Part shown: positions 24,202 to 33,854 of the stretch, one piece after another
Layout: each line of letters starts with the position of its first letter
Numbering within the stretch: the first letter of the stretch is position 1
Origin: Streptomyces mutabilis
GTDB lineage: Bacteria > Actinomycetota > Actinomycetes > Streptomycetales > Streptomycetaceae
NCBI RefSeq assembly: GCF_014649815.1
Contig: NZ_BMTT01000001.1
Span: 620,001-684,000 of the forward strand
Length of the DNA stretch: 64,000 nucleotides
Direction of reading: 5' to 3'
Notes under the pieces: model-generated
Databases searched by the model: none
The model's input: the letters and a program-made list of their open reading frames with translations, nothing else
Told to the model about the DNA's origin: nothing
Position numbers and translations under genes: made by a program

Positions 24202-26469
24202 ATGACCAGCACCACCGCGGAAACGCCCACGGACGCCACGGCCCCCGGGCCGGCCCTCGCCGAGGTCGAGCTGATCGTCGGCGGGATGACCTGCGCCTCC
24301 TGCGCCGCCCGTGTCGAAAAGAAGCTCAACCGGATGGACGGCGTCACCGCCACGGTGAACTACGCGACGGAGAAGGCCCGGGTCACGTACCCGGCGACCA
24401 CCCCGGTCGCCGACCTGATCGCCACCGTCGTCAGGACCGGCTACACCGCCGAGGAACCCCAGCCGGCCGAGGAGGCCGAGCCGCCGGAGGGCGCCGGGTC
24501 CGCGGCGGGCACCGACGACCCCGAGCTGTCCACCCTGCGCCGGCGCCTGGTCGTCTCCGCCCTCCTCGCCGCCCCCGTCGTGCTGCTCGCGATGGTCCCG
24601 GCGCTCCAGTTCGACAACTGGCAGTGGCTCTCGCTCACCCTGGCCGCGCCCGTCGTGGTCTGGGGCGGGCTGCCCTTCCACCGCGCCGCCTGGACCAACC
24701 TCCGGCACGGAGCGGCCACCATGGACACCCTGGTCTCGCTCGGCACGCTCGCGGCGTTCGGCTGGTCGCTGTGGGCGCTGTTCTTCGAAGACGCGGGCAT
24801 GCCGGGCATGCGGCACGGCTTCGACCTCACCGTCTCCCGCGCCGACGGCGCCTCCGCGATCTACCTGGAGGCCGCGGCCGGGGTCACCGCCTTCCTCCTC
24901 CTCGGCCGCTGGCTGGAGGCCCGCGCCAAGCGCCGCGCCGGAGCCGCGCTGCGGGCGCTGATGGAGCTGGGCGCGAAGGACGTCGCGGTACTGCGGGACG
25001 GGCGCGAGGTGCGGATTCCGGTGGGCCGGCTGGCGGTCGGCGACCGGTTCGTCGTACGGCCCGGCGAGAAGATCGCCACCGACGGCACGGTGGTCGAGGG
25101 CGCCGGTGCCGTGGACGCCTCGATGCTGACCGGTGAGTCCGTCCCGGTGGACGTCGGCGCCGGCGACACCGTCACCGGCGCCACGGTCAACGCCGGGGGC
25201 CGGCTGGTCGTCGAGGCCGCCCGGGTCGGCGCCGACACGCGGCTGGCGCGGATGGCGCAGCTGGTCGAGGACGCGCAGAGCGGCAAGGCCGAGGTGCAGC
25301 GGCTCGCCGACCGGGTCTCGGGCGTCTTCGTGCCCGTCGTGCTGCTGATCGCGTTCGCCACCTTCGGCGGGTGGCTGGGCGCCACCGGTGACACGGTCGC
25401 CGCGTTCACCGCCGCCGTCGCCGTACTGATCATCGCCTGCCCGTGCGCACTGGGCCTGGCGACACCGACCGCGCTGATGGTCGGCACCGGGCGCGGCGCC
25501 CAGCTCGGCATCCTGATCAAGGGCCCGGAGGTGCTGGAGTCCACGCGGCGCGTCGACACGGTCGTCCTGGACAAGACCGGCACCGTCACCACGGGCCGCA
25601 TGACCCTGCACGAGGTGTACGCCGGCGAGGGCACCGACGAGGAGGAGGTGCTGCGCCTCGCGGGCGCCGTCGAGCACGCCTCCGAGCACCCCGTGGCACG
25701 CGCGGTCGCCGCCGGCGCCGAGGAGCGGGTCGGCACGCTGCCCGGCGTCGAGGACTTCGAGAACGTCCCGGGGCGGGGCGTGCGCGGGCGCGTGGAGGGC
25801 CGTGAGGTGGTCGTGGGGCGTCTCCACGACGACCTCCCGCCCGGGGTGGCCCGCGCTCGCGACGAGGCCGAGAGGGGCGGTCGTACGGCCGTCGTGGTCG
25901 GCTGGGACGGCGCCGCGCGCGGGGTGGTCGCCGTGGCGGACACGGTCCGGGAGACCAGCGCCGAGGCGGTGACCGAGCTGCGCCGGCTGGGCCTCACCCC
26001 CGTACTGCTGACCGGCGACAACCGGCGGGTCGCCGAGTCGGTCGCCCGCGCCGTCGGCATCGACGAGGTGATCGCCGAGGTGCTGCCCGAGGAGAAGGTG
26101 GCCGTGGTGGAGCGGCTGCGCCGCGAGGGCCGTGCGGTCGCCATGGTCGGGGACGGCGTCAACGACGCCGCCGCGCTCGCCACCGCCGACCTGGGCCTGG
26201 CGATGGGCACGGGGACGGACGCGGCCATCGAGGCGGGCGATCTGACGCTGGTCCGCGGTGACCTGCGGGTGGCCGCGGACGCGATCCGGTTGTCCCGGCG
26301 CACCCTGTCCACGATCAAGAGCAACCTCGTGTGGGCCTTCGGCTACAACGTGGCCGCGCTGCCGCTGGCCGCCGCGGGGCTGCTGAACCCGATGATCGCG
26401 GGGGCGGCGATGGCCTTCTCCTCGGTCTTCGTGGTGACCAACAGCCTGCGGCTGCGCGCGTTTCACTGA
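24202..26469 (+). CDS. copA: Copper-exporting P1B-type ATPase
   Basis: This 755-aa Cu(I) pump has one N-terminal metal domain (GMTCASC at 28-34), eight membrane segments, the actuator TGES (310-313), the CPC transport site (413-415), phosphorylation motif DKTGT (457-461), the class-specific SEHP and the hinge GDGVND. Asn-rich WAFGYN and [16 protein letters not shown] in the last helices fit Cu(I) subclass P1B-1. It exports cytoplasmic copper using ATP. The ATG at 24202 has GGAG 8 nt upstream. With the chaperone and CsoR-type operator it forms a copper-resistance unit. Confidence 0.95.
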   Translation: MTSTTAETPTDATAPGPALAEVELIVGGMTCASCAARVEKKLNRMDGVTATVNYATEKARVTYPATTPVADLIATVVRTGYTAEEPQPAEEAEPPEGAGSAAGTDDPELSTLRRRLVVSALLAAPVVLLAMVPALQFDNWQWLSLTLAAPVVVWGGLPFHRAAWTNLRHGAATMDTLVSLGTLAAFGWSLWALFFEDAGMPGMRHGFDLTVSRADGASAIYLEAAAGVTAFLLLGRWLEARAKRRAGAALRALMELGAKDVAVLRDGREVRIPVGRLAVGDRFVVRPGEKIATDGTVVEGAGAVDASMLTGESVPVDVGAGDTVTGATVNAGGRLVVEAARVGADTRLARMAQLVEDAQSGKAEVQRLADRVSGVFVPVVLLIAFATFGGWLGATGDTVAAFTAAVAVLIIACPCALGLATPTALMVGTGRGAQLGILIKGPEVLESTRRVDTVVLDKTGTVTTGRMTLHEVYAGEGTDEEEVLRLAGAVEHASEHPVARAVAAGAEERVGTLPGVEDFENVPGRGVRGRVEGREVVVGRLHDDLPPGVARARDEAERGGRTAVVVGWDGAARGVVAVADTVRETSAEAVTELRRLGLTPVLLTGDNRRVAESVARAVGIDEVIAEVLPEEKVAVVERLRREGRAVAMVGDGVNDAAALATADLGLAMGTGTDAAIEAGDLTLVRGDLRVAADAIRLSRRTLSTIKSNLVWAFGYNVAALPLAAAGLLNPMIAGAAMAFSSVFVVTNSLRLRAFH

Positions 26470-27139
26470 GGTCTCGATGGCCGGAGCCCTCTGGAGTCCG
26501 GCACGCACCTCACATAAGCTCTTCACAAGGCTCGCGCATCTTCCTTACGCTTGGGTCCCGGTCGGCGTATCGGGGCTCTTGCGCACCTAAGGGACATATG
26601 CAAGAGACGCAGATCACAGTGATGCGAACGTAACCATCGAAGGGGTTCGAAGGTCTAAGTTGGCGATGTCAGGCAGCGTCTTGGGGGGCGTCACCTGACA
26701 TCTGGGGATGTCTTGGGGGACTTTCCCAGAGCTGCGTTGCCGGGACACGTACACCGGGAAGCTTTGAGCGGCCCTCCCGGGCGTGCGTTGTCCCGGCAGA
26801 CCGCACGACGACGGACACAGGCGACACGCAACACGCGATAGATCGGCACGACAGGCACGGCGGGTTCTGCTCGTTGTGCTCAGTACAGCGATTCAGGCGC
26901 TGTCCTCACAGACGCCCGGCCGGATCCCGTGGGGGGAATCCGCACCGGGACATGGGAAGGCGCCCTGGTCGTCGGCCCGTGGGGGGACCGGCGCCGGGGC
27001 GCCTTCTGCTGTTCGCGGCCCGTGCGGGGCACAGGACGGCGGCAGGGCGGGACGGCACGGCGGGGGCGAGAAGGCGAAAGGCCCCGCGCCCGACGGCAGC
27101 GCGTCGAGCACGGGACCCACAAGCCCGGGGAGGGGGCGC
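26470..27139 (+). other. 670-bp gene-poor stretch with an orphan-looking leader
   Basis: No convincing gene. The stretch is less GC-rich than its surroundings up to about 26780. A perfect 9-bp inverted repeat GATGTCAGG/CCTGACATC (26665-26673 and 26694-26702) has a 20-nt loop. Tiny frames start inside it: an ATG at 26666 for 10 codons and an ATG at 26709 for 19 codons ending at the TGA of AAGCTTTGA. A long-range stem AAGGCGCCC/GGGCGCCTT (26957-26965, 26997-27005) may terminate citA. The layout looks like the 5' leader of a gene that is no longer here. Confidence 0.4.
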
Positions 27140-28429
27140 TCAGCGCTCCTCGACCGGCACGAAGTCGCGCTCGACGACGCCGGTGTAGATCTGGCGCGGG
27201 CGGCCGATGCGCGAACCCGGCTCCTTGATCATCTCGTGCCACTGGGCGATCCAGCCCGGCAGCCGGCCGAGGGCGAACAGGACCGTGAACATCTCGGTCG
27301 GGAAGCCCATGGCCCGGTAGATCAGGCCGGTGTAGAAGTCGACGTTCGGGTAGAGGCTGCGCGAGACGAAGTAGTCGTCGGAGAGCGCGTGCTCCTCCAG
27401 CTTCAGGGCGATGTCCAGCAGCTCGTCGGACTTGCCGAGGGCGGAGAGCACGTCGTGCGCGGCGGCCTTGATGATCTTGGCGCGCGGGTCGAAGTTCTTG
27501 TAGACCCGGTGGCCGAAGCCCATCAGGCGGACGCCGTCCTCCTTGTTCTTCACCTTGCGGATGAAGGTGTCGACGTCGCCGCCGGAGTCGCGGATGCCCT
27601 CCAGCATCTCCAGCACCGACTGGTTGGCGCCGCCGTGCAGCGGGCCCCAGAGGGCGTTGATGCCGGCGGAGATCGAGGCGAACATGTTCGCCTGCGAGGA
27701 ACCGACCAGGCGGACCGTGGACGTCGAGCAGTTCTGCTCGTGGTCCGCGTGCAGGATCAGCAGCTTGTCCAGCGCGGAGACGACGATCGGGTCGAGCTCG
27801 TACTCCTGCGCCGGGACCGAGAACGTCATGCGCAGGAAGTTCTCGACGTAGCCGAGGTCGTTGCGCGGGTAGACGAACGGGTGGCCGATCGACTTCTTGT
27901 ACGCGTAGGCGGCGATCGTCGGAAGCTTGGCGAGCAGCCGGATCGTCGAGAGGTTGCGCTGGCGCTCGTCGAACGGGTTGTGGCTGTCCTGGTAGAACGT
28001 CGACAGCGCGGAGACCACCGACGACAGCATGGCCATCGGGTGGGCGTCGCGCGGGAAGCCCTTGTAGAAGTTCTTGACGTCCTCGTGCAGCAGGGTGTGC
28101 TGCGTGATCTCGTTCTGGAACGCGGTGAGCTCGTCGACGGTCGGCAGCTCGCCGTTGATCAGCAGGTAGGCGACCTCCACGAAGGACGAGCGCTCGGCCA
28201 GCTGCTCGATCGGGTAGCCGCGGTACCGGAGGATGCCGGCTTCGCCGTCCAGATAGGTAATGGCGGATTTGTATGCGGCGGTGTTGCCGTAACCGCTGTC
28301 CAGCGTCACCAGACCGGTCTGGGCGCGGAGCTTCCCGATGTCGAAGCCCTTGTCGCCGACGGTGCTGTCGATCACCGGGTAGGTGTACTCGCCATCGCCG
28401 TACCGCAGTACTACAGAGTTGTCGCTCAC
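27140..28429 (-). CDS. citA: Citrate synthase (type II)
   Basis: This 429-aa enzyme condenses oxaloacetate and acetyl-CoA to citrate, the first step of the TCA cycle. The catalytic residues are His265 (WGPLHGGANQ), His307 (GFGHRVYKNFDPRA) and Asp364 (PNVDFYTG). The N-terminal LDGEAGILRYRGYPIEQLAE is the conserved bacterial signature. Length and the extended N-terminal domain match the hexameric type II enzymes. I chose the GTG at 28429 (MSDNSVV), with GAGGG 5 nt upstream; a second in-frame GTG lies 12 bp earlier. It is probably monocistronic, with 243 bp of promoter sequence before it. Confidence 0.97.
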   Translation of the reverse strand: MSDNSVVLRYGDGEYTYPVIDSTVGDKGFDIGKLRAQTGLVTLDSGYGNTAAYKSAITYLDGEAGILRYRGYPIEQLAERSSFVEVAYLLINGELPTVDELTAFQNEITQHTLLHEDVKNFYKGFPRDAHPMAMLSSVVSALSTFYQDSHNPFDERQRNLSTIRLLAKLPTIAAYAYKKSIGHPFVYPRNDLGYVENFLRMTFSVPAQEYELDPIVVSALDKLLILHADHEQNCSTSTVRLVGSSQANMFASISAGINALWGPLHGGANQSVLEMLEGIRDSGGDVDTFIRKVKNKEDGVRLMGFGHRVYKNFDPRAKIIKAAAHDVLSALGKSDELLDIALKLEEHALSDDYFVSRSLYPNVDFYTGLIYRAMGFPTEMFTVLFALGRLPGWIAQWHEMIKEPGSRIGRPRQIYTGVVERDFVPVEER

Positions 28430-28672
28430 GTCTTCCCTCACCGACGTAGTGCCTCATCTTCGAGGTGCCCTGACTGTCTCTACCATCCCCCACTTGGCTC
28501 AGGAGAGTGCACTCGGGGTCGACCATCGGGCCTCTTGGCGGCACTCAGTGCCGCCAGCCAGCCCATCCTGCCCCCTCCTGTCCCCATCCGGAAGTGCTCT
28601 GTGACCTTCCCGACCCGTTTGATCGATCATTTTTGTCACAGGGTCGGGAGGTTTACCCGGAGGGCCTCTGGG

Positions 28673-30925
28673 TCAGCAGCCCGCCAGCCGGAAGTCGAGC
28701 GCCGTGCAGCGCCGGCCGGCCGAGACCGTGCGCACCGCCTGTCCGATCGCCCTGCGGGAGCCGACGAGGACGACCAGCTTCTTGGCCCGGGTGACCGCCG
28801 TGTACAGCAGGTTCCGCTGGAGCATCATCCAGGCGCCGGTGGTCACGGGAATCACCACCGCCGGGTATTCGCTGCCCTGGGAGCGGTGGATCGTCACCGC
28901 GTAGGCGTGCGCCAGTTCGTCCAGTTCGTCGAGTTCGTACGGAACCTCCTCGTCCTCGTCCGTCAGCACGGTGAGGCGCTGGTCCACCGGGTCGAGTGAG
29001 GTGACCACGCCGACGGTGCCGTTGAAGACACCGTTCTCACCCTTTTCGTAATTGTTGCGAATCTGGGTGACCTTGTCGCCGACCCGGAAGACACGACCGC
29101 CGAACCGCTTCTCGGCGAGATCCGGGCGGCCCGGGGTGATGGCCTGCTGGAGCAGTCCGTTGAGCGCGCCGGCGCCTGCGGGCCCGCGGTGCATGGGAGC
29201 GAGCACCTGCACGTCCCGACGCGGATCGAGCCCGAACTTGGCCGGTACGCGCCGCGCGGCGACGTCCACGGTGAGCCGTCCGGCCGCCTCGGTGTCGTCC
29301 TCGACGAAGAGGAAGAAGTCCTTCATGCCGTCCGTGAGCGGGTGCTGCCCGGCGTTGATCCGGTGCGCGTTGGACACGACCCCCGACTGCTGGGCCTGGC
29401 GGAAGACCCGGGTGAGGCGGACCGCGGGCACGGGACTGCCGTCGGCGAGCAGATCCCTCAGCACCTCCCCCGCCCCCACGCTCGGCAGCTGGTCGACGTC
29501 CCCGACGAAGAGCAGGTGGGCGCCCGGGGGTACGGCCTTGACCAGTTTGTTGGCGAGGAGGAGGTCCAGCATGGACGCCTCGTCGACCACCACCAGGTCG
29601 GCGTCGAGCGGCCGGTCCCGGTCGTAGGCGGCGTCACCGCCGGGCTTGAGCTCCAGCAGCCGGTGCACGGTGGACGCTTCGGCGCCGGTCAGCTCGGCGA
29701 GGCGCTTGGCGGCCCGGCCGGTCGGTGCGGCGAGTACGACCTTGGCCTTCTTCGCGCGGGCCAGCTCCACGATCGACCGGACGGTGAACGACTTGCCGCA
29801 GCCGGGGCCGCCGGTGAGGACGGCGACCTTCTCGGTGAGGGCCAGCCTGACGGCCGCCTCCTGCTCGGGGGCGAGGTCGGCGCCCGTGCGCCGCCCCAGC
29901 CAGCCGAGCGCCTTGTCCCAGGCCACGTCCTGGAAGGCGGGCATCCGGTCCTCGGCCGAGCGGAGGAGGCGGCGCAGCTGTCCCGCCAGGGCCAGTTCGG
30001 CGCGGTGGAACGGGACGAGGTAGACGGCGGTGACGGGGTCGCCGCCCTCCGGGTCGGGGACCTTCTCCCGCACCACCCCCGGATCCTCACCTTCCTCCGG
30101 CTCGGCGGCCAGCTCGGCCAGGCACTCGATGACGAGCCCGGTGTCCACCTGGAGCAGCTTCACCGCGTCGGCGATCAGCTTCTCCTCGGGGAGGTAGCAG
30201 TGCCCCTGGTCGGTGGCCTGCGACAGGGCGTACTGAAGGCCCGCCTTCACCCGCTCCGGGCTGTCGTGCGGGATGCCCACGGACTGGGCGATCTTGTCGG
30301 CGGTGAGGAAGCCGATGCCCCAGACGTCGGCGGCGAGGCGGTAGGGCTGGTTCTTCACGACGGAGATCGAGGCGTCGCCGTACTTCTTGTAGATGCGCAC
30401 GGCGATGGAGGTGGACACCTCGACGGTCTGGAGGAAGAGCATGACCTCCTTGATCGCCTTCTGCTCCTCCCAGGCGTCGGCGATCTTCTTGGTCCGCTTG
30501 GGGCCGAGGCCGGGCACCTCGATGAGCCGCTTCGGCTCCTCCTCGATGACGGTGAGGGTGTCGATGCCGAAGTGCTGCGTGATGCGGTCGGCGAAGACCG
30601 GCCCGATTCCCTTGACGAGGCCGGAGCCGAGGTAGCGGCGGATGCCCTGCACGGTGGCGGGCAGGACGGTCGTGTAGTTCTCGACGTGGAACTGCTTGCC
30701 GTACTGCGGATGCGACCCCCAGCGGCCCTCCATCCGCAACGACTCCCCGACCTGGGCGCCGAGCAGCGCGCCGACGACGGTCAGCAGGTCGCCTGCGCCT
30801 CTGCCGGTGTCGACCCGGGCGACGGTGTAGCCGTTCTCCTCGTTGGCGTACGTGATGCGCTCCAGGACGCCTTCGAGGGTGGCGAGCCGCCGCTCGCCGG
30901 GGGCCGCGGGGGGCTGGTTGGGCAT
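28673..30925 (-). CDS. RecD2-type ATP-dependent helicase
   Basis: This 750-aa SF1B 5'-3' DNA helicase has the RecD2 form, acting without RecBC. The long N-terminal region contains the OB-like start (LEGVLERITYANEENGYTVARVD) and a helix-hairpin-helix region (GLGPKRTKKIADAW). The motor has Walker A GGPGCGKS, Q/motif Ia APTGRAAKRL, motif II VVVDEASML, motif III GDVDQLPSVG and the C-terminal motifs VTIHRSQGSEYP and LLYTAVTRAK. Starts at ATG 30925. The likely role is processing of replication or recombination intermediates. It is divergent from a short relic-containing stretch and stands alone. Confidence 0.92.
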   Translation of the reverse strand: MPNQPPAAPGERRLATLEGVLERITYANEENGYTVARVDTGRGAGDLLTVVGALLGAQVGESLRMEGRWGSHPQYGKQFHVENYTTVLPATVQGIRRYLGSGLVKGIGPVFADRITQHFGIDTLTVIEEEPKRLIEVPGLGPKRTKKIADAWEEQKAIKEVMLFLQTVEVSTSIAVRIYKKYGDASISVVKNQPYRLAADVWGIGFLTADKIAQSVGIPHDSPERVKAGLQYALSQATDQGHCYLPEEKLIADAVKLLQVDTGLVIECLAELAAEPEEGEDPGVVREKVPDPEGGDPVTAVYLVPFHRAELALAGQLRRLLRSAEDRMPAFQDVAWDKALGWLGRRTGADLAPEQEAAVRLALTEKVAVLTGGPGCGKSFTVRSIVELARAKKAKVVLAAPTGRAAKRLAELTGAEASTVHRLLELKPGGDAAYDRDRPLDADLVVVDEASMLDLLLANKLVKAVPPGAHLLFVGDVDQLPSVGAGEVLRDLLADGSPVPAVRLTRVFRQAQQSGVVSNAHRINAGQHPLTDGMKDFFLFVEDDTEAAGRLTVDVAARRVPAKFGLDPRRDVQVLAPMHRGPAGAGALNGLLQQAITPGRPDLAEKRFGGRVFRVGDKVTQIRNNYEKGENGVFNGTVGVVTSLDPVDQRLTVLTDEDEEVPYELDELDELAHAYAVTIHRSQGSEYPAVVIPVTTGAWMMLQRNLLYTAVTRAKKLVVLVGSRRAIGQAVRTVSAGRRCTALDFRLAGC

Positions 30926-31059
30926 GATCCGACGGTACCGGTGGGGTGTGACAGTGGTGAGAGGTCCGCAAGATCATGCGGGCGTGCGAATCGCCCCGGC
31001 GCGGCGGAGGGGAACCATGGGACTGACCACGGCTGCGACATCTGCCTGCGTCCCCGGAG

Positions 31060-31450
31060 CGTCGCGAGGGCACTGGCCGCCGTGGCCGGGATGGCGCCCC
31101 CGTCCCGTGACGTGCCGCCGCTCGACGTCACACTGCCCAGCGGCGACCGGATCGTCCTGCCGTTCTCGATGAGGCGGTGCGCGCGTACGGGGAGGCGGCC
31201 GGGCCGCCCTCCGAGGAGAACGGAAGGTCCGGATCGGCTACGTCACCTGTCGGTTCGGCCCGGTCCGCGAGCATCAGGAAGACGTTCACCGGCCTCGCGG
31301 CCACCGTCGGCGCTGTGTGCTGCCTGTTCGACACCGGTGGCGGGGCCCCGAGGAGGTGTGCCGGCTCAACGGCGAGGCGACACGGAAGTGCATCGGCGGC
31401 GCCCGGTTCCCGGCTCAACGTACGTTGGTGGCGACTTGGCCCGACGCCGA
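31060..31450 (+). pseudogene. Possible frameshifted coding relic
   Basis: Coding-like sequence appears in successive frames: SVARALAAVAGMAPPSRDVPPL...VTLPSGDRIVLPFS about 31060-31170, then VRAYGEAAGPPSEE about 31175-31215, then RKVRIGYVTCRFGP after that. None has a start site or full frame. I do not recognise the family. It lies between recD2 and the DUF397 module in 527 bp without a gene. Confidence 0.3.
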
Positions 31451-31452
31451 CA

Positions 31453-31641
31453 TCACGGCTTTCCCGTCGGCTCCTTCAACGCCTGGAGGAAGTGGGTGAA
31501 AGCGGTGCGGGGGAAACTGAGGGTGGCTCGGGTGGGGGATTTGCTGTCGCGGACGGCGACGCACGTGGTCGACGTCGCTATCTCCACGCACTCATTGCCG
31601 TCGCCCGGTCCCGAGTAGGACGACTTGCGCCAGTTGTCCAT
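31453..31641 (-). CDS. DUF397 protein
   Basis: This 62-aa DUF397 protein has the family hallmarks WRKSSYSGPGDGNECVE and VAVRDSKSP followed by FPRTAFTHFL. In Streptomyces these small proteins pair with an adjacent XRE/DUF5753 regulator in WhiJ-like modules, as here. The gene follows the regulator by 6 bp and its own Shine-Dalgarno site is poor, so it is probably translated by coupling. The biochemical role of DUF397 is not firmly established; a toxin/antitoxin-like or co-regulator function has been suggested. Confidence 0.9.
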   Translation of the reverse strand: MDNWRKSSYSGPGDGNECVEIATSTTCVAVRDSKSPTRATLSFPRTAFTHFLQALKEPTGKP

Positions 31642-31647
31642 AGGGAC

Positions 31648-32484
31648 TCAGAACTCCTTCGTCAGCCGGCGGATGAAGTCACGCGACTGTCCGGGGTCGA
31701 GTGACGCGGCCTCCACCTTACGAAAGCTCGTTCGGTAGGTGTTGAGCTGAGCCTCGGAATCGATGAAGGCCGAGCCGTGCAGCGCGTCACGGACCACGGT
31801 GTCCAGCTTGGGCAGGGGGCCGCCCACGTACGTCATTGCGCTGGAGGCACTGGCGAAACCGTCCAAGTCGAAGGGAATGACGCGCACGGTGATGTGGTCC
31901 GCCTCGGACAGCTCCAGAAGTCGCGAGAGTTGGGCCCTGGAGGTGGCACGGTTGCCGACTCTGATGCGGAGTGCCGCCTCGTGGATCACCGCTTCGTAGG
32001 GGATGGTGAATCGTTGGCGCGCCTTCCGGTGCCGGATTCGCACCTCCAGTTCCTCAGCGGTCAGTTCTGGGAGTCTCGCCGAGAAGACAGCGCGCGAGTA
32101 CTCCTCGGTCTGGAGCAGTCCCGGCACGTACAGGATCGCGACGTGGCGGAGGAAGCGGGCGTGGTGCTCCAGCTCGGAGAGGTCCAGGAACGACGTGGGC
32201 AGCAAGCCGCGATACTCCTCCCACCAGCCGTTCGACCGTTCGACGGCCATGGCTACGAGTGCGTCGATGAACCCGTCATCAGTGCACGCATAGTGGGCCG
32301 CGAGACGGCGGACCCGCTGCTCGCTCACGCCCGCGAGCGCGGACTCGATGTGGGTCATCTGCGCCGGGGCGACACCGAGCAACGCGGCCGCCTGGCGGGA
32401 GTTGAGTCCGGCCGCCTCACGGAGTCGGCGCAGTTCCGTTGCCAGTCGCAGTTGGCGTGCCGTCGGTTCGCGCCTCTTCACCAT
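31648..32484 (-). CDS. XRE-family regulator with DUF5753 domain (WhiJ-like)
   Basis: This 278-aa regulator has an N-terminal XRE helix-turn-helix (LRRLREAAGLNSRQAAALLGVAPAQMTHIES, about residues 14-44). A DUF5753 effector domain follows, with VPGLLQTEEYSRAV and IPFDLDGFA typical of the family. I chose the ATG at 32484 because AGAGGG lies 7 nt upstream; the frame is open to 32703 but without support. The intergenic region to the divergent ATP-binding protein carries a 7-bp inverted repeat likely to be its operator. The three genes form a WhiJ/AbaA-type Streptomyces module linked elsewhere to development and antibiotic control. Confidence 0.9.
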   Translation of the reverse strand: MVKRREPTARQLRLATELRRLREAAGLNSRQAAALLGVAPAQMTHIESALAGVSEQRVRRLAAHYACTDDGFIDALVAMAVERSNGWWEEYRGLLPTSFLDLSELEHHARFLRHVAILYVPGLLQTEEYSRAVFSARLPELTAEELEVRIRHRKARQRFTIPYEAVIHEAALRIRVGNRATSRAQLSRLLELSEADHITVRVIPFDLDGFASASSAMTYVGGPLPKLDTVVRDALHGSAFIDSEAQLNTYRTSFRKVEAASLDPGQSRDFIRRLTKEF

Positions 32485-32535
32485 CGACTGGCCCTCTTTA
32501 CACATCCGTTGGTGCAACTCGTTCGGCGTCAGATT

Positions 32536-32572
32536 ACGCGACCGACTTGTCGCGTCCCTAAATTTAGATCTA
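32536..32572. promoter_or_regulatory. Divergent promoter region with inverted repeats
   Basis: ACGCGAC-N6-GTCGCGT (32536-32555) is a perfect 7-bp inverted repeat. It is followed by two overlapping AT-rich palindromes, TAAATTTA (32559-32566) and TAGATCTA (32565-32572), very rare in this GC-rich sequence. Together they look like an operator next to a -10 region for the XRE gene and/or the divergent ATP-binding protein. Confidence 0.55.
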
Positions 32573-32701
32573 CTGTCGGTGACGCGAGACACACCAAGCG
32601 CAACCGGGCCGCCGGAAGCGCACCGCCCCGTCCTGCCATGACGGCTGCGGCATCGACACCCGGCCCGCACTCGCCGCATCCCGCCGAACGAGGAGTTCCG
32701 C

Positions 32702-33112
32702 ATGCCCGAAACCGACCCGTGGGAGTACTCCCTCTACATCCCCAACGACCTCCGCGCCGTCACCGTCAGCCGCCGCACCCTTCGCCTGGTCCTCACCATG
32801 CACGGCCTGATCCGCCTCGTCGACGTCGCCGAACTGCTCGCGACGGAGCTGGTCACCAACGCCGTACGGCACACCAAGGGCCCCGCCGCCCTCCGCATCC
32901 GCTGGTCGCCGCCCGGCACACTGCGGATCGGGGCCTGGGACGCGGATCCCGAACCGCCCGTACCCCCGGCCGCCTTCGGGCGGGTGGAGGAACTGGAGGA
33001 AGGGCGGGGGCTGGCGCTGGTGCGGGCCTGCGCCGATGTGTGGGGGTGGCACCCGCTGGCCAGACACGGCAACCGGGGCAAGTACGTGTGGTGCGAGCTG
33101 GCCTCCGCCTGA
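32702..33112 (+). CDS. ATP-binding protein, anti-sigma-factor kinase-like (HATPase_c_2)
   Basis: This 136-aa protein of the RsbW/SpoIIAB-like GHKL fold has an N-box ELVTNAVRHTKG and a G-box EEGRGLALVRACAD, ending in KYVWCEL. Streptomyces encodes many such small stand-alone kinases. Some bind sigma factors or anti-anti-sigma factors, others sit in WhiJ/AbaA-like modules like this one. The ATG at 32702 has a GAGGAG just upstream. It is divergent from the XRE regulator and likely controlled by it through the shared intergenic region. Confidence 0.88.
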   Translation: MPETDPWEYSLYIPNDLRAVTVSRRTLRLVLTMHGLIRLVDVAELLATELVTNAVRHTKGPAALRIRWSPPGTLRIGAWDADPEPPVPPAAFGRVEELEEGRGLALVRACADVWGWHPLARHGNRGKYVWCELASA

Positions 33113-33236
33113 CCACCCCGACACCACCCCCGCAGCACGAGGACACCTACCCGCCAAGTGTCACCCATGCGCTCATTCGAGCGCACCAAGTACAACCTCG
33201 GGTCATGTGTTCACGGTCGCCAGACGCTCCACGCGG

Positions 33237-33854
33237 TCAGATCCCCGCCAACAGGCCCGCGAGCGGGGCCGGGGTACGGGCCGGGTCCAATGCCTCGACC
33301 AGGACCCGGCCGTAGTGGATCTTGCGGCCCTTCTTCGTGCCGAAGAAGCGGCGCAGCTGCTGCCGGGCGGTGCGGCCCTGCTGGGCGGGCTGCCGGAGGA
33401 AGGTCTGCAGGGGGCGGAGGTCGCCCTCCGCCTCGATGAGCTCCGCCACCCGCTCCTCGCCGAGCGCGCGGATGAGCTCGTCCTCCAGGTCGGCCGTGCA
33501 GACGAAGAGGTCGTGGGGGGAGGCGTTCGCGCGGTCCAGGGCGCGGACGTAGTAGCCGCGCTCCCGTTCGTCGCACAGGCCCGTCAGGCGGAGGTCCAGG
33601 CCGGACGGACCGAGCAGGCCGGCGAAGCGGCCGACGCTCATCGCGCCGCCCATCGCCAGGACGCAGACGCCCTCCGCCGCCAGGTCCCGGCCGTGGTGCG
33701 CGGCCAGCGCGTCGACCGCCGCCGTGTCGCTCGGCCCTTCGAGCAGCACCGCCGTCCGGACGGACAGGCGCCCGGCGAGGTCGCGTGCGGGCTCCCCGGG
33801 GCCGCCCGCCGCCCACGCCGTGACCGCGTCCCGGAACGATGCCATGTCCGCCAT
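33237..33854 (-). CDS. Stand-alone TOPRIM-domain protein (OLD-like)
   Basis: This 205-aa protein is dominated by a TOPRIM nucleotidyl-hydrolase fold: the catalytic Glu in AVLLEGPSDTAAV (about residues 31-43), then MGGAMSVGRF and the acidic LCDERERGY. OLD-family nucleases usually have an ABC-type ATPase in front of the TOPRIM domain. Here there is none, and the protein starts directly with a short helix. I chose the ATG at 33854, with GGAG 9 nt upstream; the frame runs back to 34115 through decayed sequence. It may be a cut-down nuclease or a regulatory TOPRIM protein found in many streptomycetes. The function is not known to me. Confidence 0.72.
   Translation of the reverse strand: MADMASFRDAVTAWAAGGPGEPARDLAGRLSVRTAVLLEGPSDTAAVDALAAHHGRDLAAEGVCVLAMGGAMSVGRFAGLLGPSGLDLRLTGLCDERERGYYVRALDRANASPHDLFVCTADLEDELIRALGEERVAELIEAEGDLRPLQTFLRQPAQQGRTARQQLRRFFGTKKGRKIHYGRVLVEALDPARTPAPLAGLLAGI

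Noticed and set aside
26640-26660. tRNA-like GGTTCGAAGG sequence
   Set aside because: The T-loop-like string stands alone; no acceptor stem or anticodon arm could be folded around it.
26783-28999. Long plus-strand frame across citA
   Set aside because: It is the antisense image of citrate synthase, with Arg/Gly/Val-rich low-complexity protein and no family motif.
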